Below are positions 1 to 5,063 of a stretch of DNA of 5,340 nucleotides, piece by piece. The notes beneath the pieces are model-generated. The model searched no databases. It saw only the letters and a program-made list of their open reading frames with translations, and was not told the origin of the DNA. The translations under genes were made by a program, and so were the position numbers. The number at the start of each line of letters is the position of its first letter. Positions within the stretch are counted from its first letter, which is position 1. The stretch spans positions 1 through 5,340 of the forward strand of contig VAZT01000067.1 of NCBI GenBank assembly GCA_005884825.1. Direction: 5' to 3'. Origin of the DNA: Alphaproteobacteria bacterium. GTDB lineage: Bacteria; Pseudomonadota; Alphaproteobacteria; ATCC43930; CGMCC-115725.

Positions 1-475
1 AAATCTCGATCACCGGCACGCCGCGCACACCGAGCGCATCCGCCACGAGCGAACGGTGGCATCGCCACGGCACCGCTTCGGCGCACATAATAGCAATGCG
101 CTTCTGGCGGCTCATCTGAATGAGCGCTTCGAGGGCGTCCTGAAACGCGCTGGTTTGCATGTAATCGGCGTAGCCGCGAAAGCTCGCGTGGCGCCAGCCG
201 GTATTGGGGGAGCCTTTGCGGGCTTGCCGCAGGCCGCCCAGCGCTTGAATGTGAACATATTCGAGATTGTGCGCTGCCAGGCTGGCGGCCAGGGCGGTGT
301 TGTTGAATTGCGGATTGTGACGTGAACGCGGCACCGTGCGGATGTCCACGAGGCGCTCGATGCAATAGGTTTGCAGCAGGGCGATGAAGCGCTCGATCGG
401 CAGCGTCGAATGCCCGACGGTGAAAATCGCGTCTTCCGGCCAATGCGCTGCTTGCGGGAAAGGATGTTCGCTCAT
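1..475 (-). CDS. DUF488 family protein (3' end cut by window edge)
   Basis: Reading the minus strand from an ATG at 475-473 gives 158 codons with no stop before the left edge, so the C-terminus is missing. The protein matches the DUF488 family (PF04343): FTVGHST near residues 18-24, DIRTVPRSRHNPQF near 44-57, LGGLR at 79-83, a WRHASFRGYADYM segment at 94-106, and the signature MCAEAVPWRCHRSLVADAL at 130-148 with its conserved Cys, Glu and Cys-His-Arg. No signal peptide is seen, so it should be cytoplasmic. The biochemical role of the family is unknown. It begins 44 bases after the SDR stop on the same strand, so co-transcription is likely. The SD sequence is weak (CAGG about 10 bases upstream), but translation coherent with the family starts about here. 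Family call confident; function not assigned. Confidence 0.9.
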   Translation of the reverse strand, partial: MSEHPFPQAAHWPEDAIFTVGHSTLPIERFIALLQTYCIERLVDIRTVPRSRHNPQFNNTALAASLAAHNLEYVHIQALGGLRQARKGSPNTGWRHASFRGYADYMQTSAFQDALEALIQMSRQKRIAIMCAEAVPWRCHRSLVADALGVRGVPVIEI

Positions 476-519
476 CGCGACGTAGCCTGAGCCGTCAGCA
501 GAGCCAGGTGGACGCGCTG

Positions 520-1368
520 TCAGTAGCTCGGCTTGGCCGCAGACGGCGTGAGCTGAATCTCGTGCGTCCAGCACGACCGGTCCTGGGTGTGCAGGTACCA
601 GTACGCTTCGGCGATCTTGACGGGGTTGATGATCAGGTCACGGCGGTTCTGGTTGCGCGGCAGGGCTCGGCTGCCGGGCGAGTCGATCGATCCGTCGATG
701 ATGATGTTGGCGACGTGCACGCCGTGCTCCGAATACTCCTCGGTCAGCACCTGGGCCAAGGTGCGCATCAGCACTCGGGGGTAGTATAGAGACTGCCCGG
801 TCATCCGCTTCCTGCCGCGCAACGAACTGGAGTTGTTCGAGAAGAAAAACGAGCCGGCACCCTTTTTGCGCATCGCCGGCAGCACTTCCTTGGCGACAAG
901 GAATGGCCCTCGGGCGGAGATGTGCAGTCCGGTGTCGAGGATCTCGACGGGCACGTATTCGAGGAGTTCCTTGTCGGGCGGCAGGTCGCGGCCTTCCAGA
1001 TAGCCGGCATTGTAGATCAGCACGTCGGGGTCGCCGGCCTCGCGGCGGATTGTGGCGAAGGCCGAGGAGATCGACTCCTCCGAGACAAGATCCAGTTCGA
1101 CGATCATGCACTCGCCGCCCTGTTCGCGGATTGCCTCCGCCAGCCGCGCGGCGTTGGCTTCCCGGCGGGTCGTCAACACGGTGAAGAAACCTTCCTGCGC
1201 GAATTTCTGCGCGACCGCGCCGCCGACCCCCCACCGCACGCCGACCTCGACATCGCTGTCATCGACCGGGTGGCCGTGCGCCAAGAGGGTGTTGCGGCCC
1301 TCGGCCTGCCATTTGGAGGTGGCGCCGATCACGACGGCGACTTGCTTGCCCTTCGTGTTCGCTTTCAT
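520..1368 (-). CDS. Atypical short-chain dehydrogenase/reductase (SDR family oxidoreductase)
   Basis: A 282-residue protein with SDR architecture. A first beta strand and glycine-rich loop (VAVVIGATS at 10-18, then GVGGAVAQKFA at 47-57) would bind NAD(P)H. An LTTRR segment lies at 65-69, a DLV at 93-95, the structural NAG motif at 120-122, and a late IDGSIDSPGSRALP stretch at 224-237. Two things are odd. About 28 residues (19-46) are inserted inside the TGxxxGxG loop. The active-site region reads SLYYPRVLMRTLAQ (193-206), where the usual YxxxK cannot be aligned: R198 falls at the Lys position and the tyrosines are displaced. I believe related proteins share both traits, so this is probably a real subfamily and not an assembly error; that is from memory. 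The start at 1368 is chosen over an in-frame ATG at 1395 because AGGGGA lies 7 bases upstream and the longer form has no SD. A possible -10 (GATAAT, minus strand 1408-1403) precedes it, with no good -35. Substrate unknown. Confidence 0.88.
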   Translation of the reverse strand: MKANTKGKQVAVVIGATSKWQAEGRNTLLAHGHPVDDSDVEVGVRWGVGGAVAQKFAQEGFFTVLTTRREANAARLAEAIREQGGECMIVELDLVSEESISSAFATIRREAGDPDVLIYNAGYLEGRDLPPDKELLEYVPVEILDTGLHISARGPFLVAKEVLPAMRKKGAGSFFFSNNSSSLRGRKRMTGQSLYYPRVLMRTLAQVLTEEYSEHGVHVANIIIDGSIDSPGSRALPRNQNRRDLIINPVKIAEAYWYLHTQDRSCWTHEIQLTPSAAKPSY

Positions 1369-1375
1369 TCGAAAG

Positions 1376-1381
1376 TCCCCT
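1376..1381 (-). promoter_or_regulatory. Shine-Dalgarno site that decides the SDR start
   Basis: The minus strand reads AGGGGA here, followed by a 7-base spacer and ATG at 1368-1366. The alternative in-frame ATG at 1395-1393 has no purine-rich site before it, so the shorter protein is preferred. Confidence 0.65.
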
Positions 1382-1422
1382 TTGTTCGGCCCCATGGCTC
1401 AGATTATCGGGCATTGTCGGCT

Positions 1423-1457
1423 CGTAGGGCGGATAAGCAAAGCGCAATCCGCCAACT
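1423..1457. repeat. Palindromic intergenic repeat-like element
   Basis: The plus strand holds GGCGGAT at 1428-1434 and its exact reverse complement ATCCGCC at 1447-1453, with a 12-base loop, preceded by CGTAG. The layout (TAGGGCGGAT, AAGC/AGCGC-rich loop, ATCCGCC) resembles a short palindromic sequence I recall as recurring between genes in many proteobacterial genomes. Only this one copy is visible in the window, so repetition is recollection, not observation. It lies in the 107-base gap between the PHA-system gene and the SDR gene. It lacks a T-run, so it is not a classical intrinsic terminator, though a transcript hairpin could stabilise or attenuate the message. Confidence 0.5.
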
Positions 1458-1475
1458 CTCGTCGCCCCGGCGTTT

Positions 1476-1802
1476 CTAGGCGTCCCCCGGCGGCTTTTCG
1501 AGCATTGCGATGCCGCGCCCGCGTACCTGTTTGGCGACCGTGTCGGCGAGCAGGCTCATCATCCAGGGCAGGTGGATCTCGATGCGAACCGCGTCGTCCA
1601 GCACCTCGATCGCCCCGGTGATCGTCTGCCACATTGCCGACACGTTGAAGTTGAGGCGATCCTGGTCCCAGCTGTAATCGAGCGTGCTGATGAGGCCGGC
1701 GAGTTCGGGGCGCAGGCGGCCGAGCCCGCTGTCGAGCCGGCGCTTTGCCTCCTGGCGGCCAAGCCGGTGCGGGATCGAAACGATGAGAGGCTGCTGCGAC
1801 AT
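1476..1802 (-). CDS. Polyhydroxyalkanoic acid system family protein
   Basis: A 108-residue protein matching the PHA granule-region family (PF09650, PHA_gran_rgn): an N-terminal IVSIPHRLGRQEAKRRLDSG (7-26), a central WDQDRLNFNVSAMWQTITGAIEV (45-67), then DDAVRIEIHLPWMMSLLAD (69-87) and a C-terminal MLEKP. Members are small cytoplasmic proteins often encoded near polyhydroxyalkanoate genes; their precise role is unsettled. No PHA synthase, phasin or depolymerase is in this window, so it stands apart from a PHA cluster here. The start at 1802 is chosen over an in-frame ATG at 1847 because GGAGGGA lies 7 bases upstream and the family begins this way (MSQ..LIVSIPHRLG). It diverges from the solute-binding protein gene and is the first gene of the leftward run. 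Confidence 0.88.
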   Translation of the reverse strand: MSQQPLIVSIPHRLGRQEAKRRLDSGLGRLRPELAGLISTLDYSWDQDRLNFNVSAMWQTITGAIEVLDDAVRIEIHLPWMMSLLADTVAKQVRGRGIAMLEKPPGDA

Positions 1803-1927
1803 CAGGGACTCCCTCCAGGTTAGGTGGCGACGCATAAGGGCAAACACCAGAATTACCGCTGTCCCGCCTTTTTTGGGCCGAAATCGCCCTTAACTTCCTG
1901 CGTCTTTGCCGACGGAGGAGCCGGGCG
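1803..1927. promoter_or_regulatory. Divergent intergenic region between PHA-system and solute-binding protein genes
   Basis: This 125-base gap must hold the 5' signals of two divergent genes. The SD sites are clear: GGAGGGA on the minus strand (1816-1810) and GGAGGAG on the plus strand (1914-1920), each 7 bases from its ATG. A T-run at 1869-1874 and the imperfect palindrome GGGCCGAAATCGCCC lie mid-gap. I find no convincing -35/-10 pair on either strand, so the promoters are inferred from gene direction only. Confidence 0.45.
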
Positions 1928-2773
1928 ATGTTGAGCCGCAGAGAACTGGGCGGTGGTCTTGCCGCTGGCACAGTATTTCGCCGGCGCGGTTCCGAGCATC
2001 CGGCGCCGCCGCCGGAGCCGGCGAAGGAGCCCAATCTCGCTCGCATCCTGCGCACTCGGAAGTTACGCGTGGGTGGGTCTCTGAACGAGGAACCTTATTT
2101 TTACAAGAATTCGGGAAATGGCCAGTGGAGCGGCATTTTGGTAGCGATGGCGGGCGATCTGGCGGCAGCGCTCGGGGTCGAGCTCGCGATCCTCGAAACA
2201 AATTGGGCCGAGACGGTCACCGAGCTGAACAGCGGCAAGCTCGACCTCGCCTACGGGCCCAGTCCGACCGCGAAGCGCGCGATGTTCGCGGATTTCTCCA
2301 CGCCGCTGTTCCATGACACCTATGCGATGCTTGCCCGGAAGGGCTTTGCGCCAAAGAGCTGGGCCGAGCTCAACGTCCCGGAATCCCTGGTTGGCGTCGA
2401 TACCGGTTCGGCACGCGAAGAGGCGGTCCGACGCTTTGCCGGGAATGCCGCGATCACCGGGTTCAAGACCCGCGAGGAGGCACTGCTCGCTGTTCAATCG
2501 GGCCGCGTCGATTGCTTTGTCGCGACTGTTCTTTCTGCTGTAGCGGCGCTGAAAAAGAACCCGCAGATCGGCGAGCTTGTTGTGCCGACCCCGCAGCTGC
2601 GCGCCGCCGTCTGCCCTGCGGTGCCATATGACGATGACCGCCGCTTCCGCGGGGTCGTCGATGCTTGGGGGGAAGACAATCGCGGAATCGGCCAGATCCG
2701 AAATTGGATCATGGCGGGGCTTGCCAAGCTCGGCATCGCGCCGAGCGACCTGCCGCCCGACATCTCATTCTGA
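1928..2773 (+). CDS. Family 3 extracellular solute-binding protein (amino-acid ABC transporter type)
   Basis: A 281-residue protein of the SBP_bac_3 type (PF00497), the periplasmic binding part of polar amino-acid ABC importers. A fold-typical opening strand LRVGGSLNEEPYFY is at 46-59 and a GILVAMAGDLAAALG helix at 69-83. The segment NSGKLDLAYGPSPTAKRAMFADFSTPLF (101-128) carries the Arg (R117) that usually grips the ligand carboxylate. VGVDTGSAREE at 155-165 and the hinge return at SGRVDCFVAT (191-200) complete the two lobes. The N-terminus has a twin-arginine-like start (SRREL, 3-7), but the hydrophobic stretch is short and is followed by three arginines (18-20) and a Pro-rich linker, so export by Tat is plausible but not clean. 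No permease or ATPase gene lies beside it, so it is an orphan here. GGAGGAG 7 bases upstream fixes the start. Its stop overlaps the 3' end of the glycosylase gene by 9 bases. Ligand not predictable. Confidence 0.85.
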   Translation: MLSRRELGGGLAAGTVFRRRGSEHPAPPPEPAKEPNLARILRTRKLRVGGSLNEEPYFYKNSGNGQWSGILVAMAGDLAAALGVELAILETNWAETVTELNSGKLDLAYGPSPTAKRAMFADFSTPLFHDTYAMLARKGFAPKSWAELNVPESLVGVDTGSAREEAVRRFAGNAAITGFKTREEALLAVQSGRVDCFVATVLSAVAALKKNPQIGELVVPTPQLRAAVCPAVPYDDDRRFRGVVDAWGEDNRGIGQIRNWIMAGLAKLGIAPSDLPPDISF

Positions 2774-3634
2774 TGCCGCTCGAGCGGGCGGTTCGAGCTT
2801 GTCGCGCAGCCGGATGAGCCGGTAGCCGAGCGCGAGATAGGCGCCCCACGAGGACCGCTCGGCGGCGAAAGCGGCAGCATCGCAACCGTATCGCTCGCGC
2901 AAATAGGCGGTCACCGAGGTATCGACCGGGATGCGGCTGAAATCGTGCAATAGCACGCGGCAGTGAGCCGCCGCGTAGGGGCCGATGCCGTAAAGGCTGA
3001 GCAGGTAATCGTGGTCCAACCGCTCGGGCGAGCCTTCGCCCGATGACGTGATCGCGCCGTCATCGAGCAGCTGTCGCGTCGCTGCCGTCAGCGTGCGCGC
3101 GCGGAACCCGAGCTTCCCTCTTACTCGAAGCCGTTCCTCGCCATAGTCGAGCAACGCCGCAGGTCCGGGAAAGCTGCCGCCGCCCAGCTCGGCGACAAGC
3201 GCCGTCACCATCCGGCACGTCGCCGACCAGCTCGTGTTGATCGTCAGCACGGTCTTGGCGAAGTCTTCGTAGAAGAATGAGCCGCGCAGCATCCGGCCGC
3301 CGCCGAGTTCGATCAGCTGCGCGACATCCGGCAAAGCCGCGATCGCCGCCGCCGGCTCCCAATCGGCGGAGAGCCAGCGCCGCACCCGCGCCAGAACCTC
3401 CAACCTGTCATCGGCGCCGAACCCCTCCCAACTGATGGTTACGGCGTCCGCGCGATGCTGAGCGACTTCTATCGTGCCGAGCCGATCACCGACTTTCTCA
3501 GTGCGGGCGAGGCGGACGCCTTCCGGGTCCCACCGCCACGGGGCAAGGTAGACCCAGCCATGGCTGGCGACCGTCAGCGCGAGATCGATCGGCCAGCGAA
3601 ATTCGAGAACTGCCTGCTGCTCGGGGCGGATCAG
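2765..3634 (-). CDS. HhH-GPD DNA glycosylase (AlkA/OGG1 superfamily, 3-methyladenine glycosylase-like)
   Basis: Counting from a putative CTG start at 3634, the protein has 289 residues. The N-terminal domain (about 16-85, with DLALTVASHGWVYLAPWRWD at 17-36) resembles that of AlkA-like enzymes. The core includes FFYEDFAKTVLTINTSWSAT (120-139) and KLGFRARTL (174-182). The helix-hairpin-helix is LLSLYGIGPYAAAHC (211-225), followed by IPVDTSV, whose D238 fits the conserved catalytic Asp. Tyr occupies the position where OGG1 has its catalytic Lys, so a monofunctional glycosylase is more likely than a glycosylase/lyase. The role would be excision of alkylated or oxidised bases from DNA. No ATG, GTG or TTG lies in frame near the expected N-terminus; CTG, overlapping the metY stop as CTGA with GGAG 5 bases upstream, is the best candidate, and ATT at 3646 is a lesser one. 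It is probably co-translated with metY. Family confident, start uncertain. Confidence 0.85.
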   Translation of the reverse strand: MIRPEQQAVLEFRWPIDLALTVASHGWVYLAPWRWDPEGVRLARTEKVGDRLGTIEVAQHRADAVTISWEGFGADDRLEVLARVRRWLSADWEPAAAIAALPDVAQLIELGGGRMLRGSFFYEDFAKTVLTINTSWSATCRMVTALVAELGGGSFPGPAALLDYGEERLRVRGKLGFRARTLTAATRQLLDDGAITSSGEGSPERLDHDYLLSLYGIGPYAAAHCRVLLHDFSRIPVDTSVTAYLRERYGCDAAAFAAERSSWGAYLALGYRLIRLRDKLEPPARAASE

Positions 3635-4926
3635 GCGGTCTCCAATGCCTGCGACAGATCGGCAAGGATATCCTCCTCGTGCTCGATCCCGATCGACAGC
3701 CGGACATAATTTTCGTCGACCCCGGTTCGTAATTGCTCTTCCGGAGACAGCTGGGAGTGGGTCGTCGTCGCCGGATGGATCGCCAGGCTGCGCGCGTCCC
3801 CGATATTCGCGACATGGTAAAACATCTGCAGAGCATCGATGAAGCGGCGCCCGGCCTCGAGGCCGCCCTTCAACTCGAACCCGACGAGCCCGCCATAGCC
3901 GCCCTTCAGATAGGCGTCGGCCCGCCGCCGCATCTCGCCGGTCATCTGGTTCGGATAGATGACCCGCGTGACCTTGGGATGCTCGGACAGGAATTTCGTA
4001 ACGGCCGCCGCATTCGCGCAATGGGCGCGCATCCGCAATGGCAAGGTCTCGAGCCCCTGCAGGAACAGGAAAGCGTTGAACGGGCTCATCGGCGCCCCGA
4101 GATCCCGCAGCAGGGTCACCCGCATTTTGAGGATATAGGCGATGGGGCCCAGTGGCTTCACCGCCTGCGTCCAGACCGCGCCGTGATAGCTCGGGTCAGG
4201 CTGGTTCAACAGCGGGAAGCGGTCGGCGTGCTTTTCCCAGTCGAAATTGCCGCCGTCGACGACGACGCCGCCGATCGAATTGCCGTGCCCGCCGATATAC
4301 TTCGTCGTCGAATACATCACGACCGCGGCGCCATGGTCGATCGGGCGGCACAGTACCGGAGCGGCGGTATTGTCGACGATCAGCGGGACGCCGAGCTCGC
4401 GTCCGATCTTGGCGACCTCGGCGATCGGGAACACTTCGAGCTTCGGGTTCGGCAGGGTCTCGGCGTAATAGCAGCGGGTCCGCGAGTCGGTCGCCCGCCG
4501 GAAGTTCTCGGGATCGGCCGGGTCGACAAAGCGCACCTCCATTCCCATCGTCTTCATCATCGTATTGAGGAAGAGGTTCCAGGTGCCGCCATAGAGGTCG
4601 GTGGAGCTGACAAAATTGTCCCCCGCCTGGCAGATGTTCTGAACCGCGAACAGCGAGGCGGCCTGGCCCGAGGCGAGAGCCAGCGCAGCGACGCCGCCGT
4701 CGAGCGCGGCGACGCGCTCCTCGAGCACCGCGGTGGTCGGGTTCATGATGCGGGTATAGATGTTGCCGAGCTCGGCCAGACCGAACAAATTGGCGGCATG
4801 CTGGCTGTCGCGGAACTGATAGCTGGTCGTCTGGTAGATCGGGACCGCGACGGCGTTGGTCGCCGGGTCGCTCCGGTACCCCGCATGGAGCACGAGTGTT
4901 TCGGGATGCTGGCTCTTGGTCGGCAT
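3631..4926 (-). CDS. metY: O-acetylhomoserine aminocarboxypropyltransferase (sulfhydrylase), PLP-dependent
   Basis: A 431-residue protein of the Cys/Met metabolism PLP-dependent family (PF01053), of full length for MetY. It would make homocysteine from O-acetylhomoserine and sulfide in the cytoplasm, feeding methionine synthesis. The opening ETLVLHAGYRSDPATNAVAVPIYQT (9-33) is typical of MetY rather than MetB or MetC. Seen in order are NIYTRIMNPT (55-64; Tyr and Arg contact the PLP phosphate of the partner subunit), ASGQAA (85-90), the PLP-supporting Asp in VDNTAAP (184-190; D185), the Schiff-base lysine K209 in YSTTKYIGGHGNSIGG, and HPATTTHSQL (384-393) with VRLSIGIE (408-415) near the C-terminus, where Arg binds the substrate carboxylate. 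All key residues are present. The start is set by GGAG 6 bases upstream. It is divergent from the udgX-like gene, and the glycosylase gene follows with an overlapping stop/start. The annotation could shift to another sulfhydrylase of the same family (for example MetZ), but MetY fits best. Confidence 0.93.
   Translation of the reverse strand: MPTKSQHPETLVLHAGYRSDPATNAVAVPIYQTTSYQFRDSQHAANLFGLAELGNIYTRIMNPTTAVLEERVAALDGGVAALALASGQAASLFAVQNICQAGDNFVSSTDLYGGTWNLFLNTMMKTMGMEVRFVDPADPENFRRATDSRTRCYYAETLPNPKLEVFPIAEVAKIGRELGVPLIVDNTAAPVLCRPIDHGAAVVMYSTTKYIGGHGNSIGGVVVDGGNFDWEKHADRFPLLNQPDPSYHGAVWTQAVKPLGPIAYILKMRVTLLRDLGAPMSPFNAFLFLQGLETLPLRMRAHCANAAAVTKFLSEHPKVTRVIYPNQMTGEMRRRADAYLKGGYGGLVGFELKGGLEAGRRFIDALQMFYHVANIGDARSLAIHPATTTHSQLSPEEQLRTGVDENYVRLSIGIEHEEDILADLSQALETA
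3640..3643 (-). promoter_or_regulatory. Candidate Shine-Dalgarno for the CTG-started glycosylase gene
   Basis: GGAG on the minus strand, inside the last codons of metY, lies 5 bases before the CTG at 3634-3632. That CTG overlaps the metY TGA (3633-3631) as CTGA, copying the common ATGA coupling layout. A stronger purine block (GAGGAGGA, minus strand 3678-3671) lies farther upstream, with no start in the right frame after it. Confidence 0.4.
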
Positions 4927-5063
4927 TCAAATCTCCGTGGAAGGGCGCCGGGTCGGCACTTTGCCATGACGGGGGCCGCAGGAACAGCCGGGTTCCGTTT
5001 GTGTGGATACAGCCCGGCCGAATGGTGTTTATCCGGCATGGGTTGCGCTATCGGACAGGTCGA
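4927..5063. promoter_or_regulatory. Divergent intergenic region between metY and udgX-like gene
   Basis: This 137-base gap should hold promoters for both divergent genes. On the minus strand GGAG (4936-4933) serves metY. On the plus strand only a weak site (GACAGG, 5054-5059) precedes the GTG at 5064. TTGCCA at 4961-4966 resembles a -35, but no matching -10 follows at normal spacing. A small hairpin GGCA/TGCC sits at 4955-4965, and overlapping inverted repeats lie at 4981-5018. I do not recognise a SAM-sensing riboswitch on the metY side. Confidence 0.45.
4981..5018 (+). other. Overlapping inverted repeats, possible H-type RNA pseudoknot
   Basis: Plus strand: GGAAC (4981-4985) can pair with GTTCC (4992-4996). 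The 6-base loop between them contains GCCGG (4987-4991), which can pair with CCGGC (5014-5018). The arrangement (1-base first loop, no gap between stems, 17-base last loop) is that of an H-type pseudoknot, or of two mutually exclusive hairpins if GCCGGG/CCCGGC (4987-4992 with 5013-5018) forms instead. It would be in the leader of the udgX-like gene if transcription starts before 4981. The stems are short and could be chance at this GC content. Confidence 0.25.

Noticed and set aside
1428..1453. Intrinsic terminator after the PHA-system gene
   Set aside because: The stem is only 7 bases with a 12-base loop, and no T-run follows on either strand.
922..1621. Two plus-strand open frames (185 and 189 residues) opposite the SDR and PHA-system genes
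   Set aside because: They lie antisense to real genes, have low-complexity Arg/Pro/Ser-rich translations and show no SD or family resemblance.
1399..2055. 218-residue minus-strand open frame
   Set aside because: It runs through the PHA-system gene in another frame and across the divergent gap; the translation is Arg/Pro-rich and domain-free.
3635..4021. N-terminal extension of the glycosylase to a TTG at 4021
   Set aside because: The extra 129 residues overlap metY in another frame, are Arg/Gly/Asp-rich and look unlike any glycosylase N-terminus.
4196..4930. 244-residue minus-strand open frame within metY
   Set aside because: It is an out-of-frame shadow of metY on the same strand with repetitive Arg-rich translation.
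4961..4989. Sigma-70 type promoter with TTGCCA as -35 for the udgX-like gene
   Set aside because: The region 16-18 bases downstream (around ACAGCC) bears no resemblance to a -10 element.
4927..5063. SAM-II or other methionine riboswitch before metY
   Set aside because: I looked for the known pseudoknot signature on the minus strand and found no match; the inverted repeats present have the better geometry on the opposite strand.
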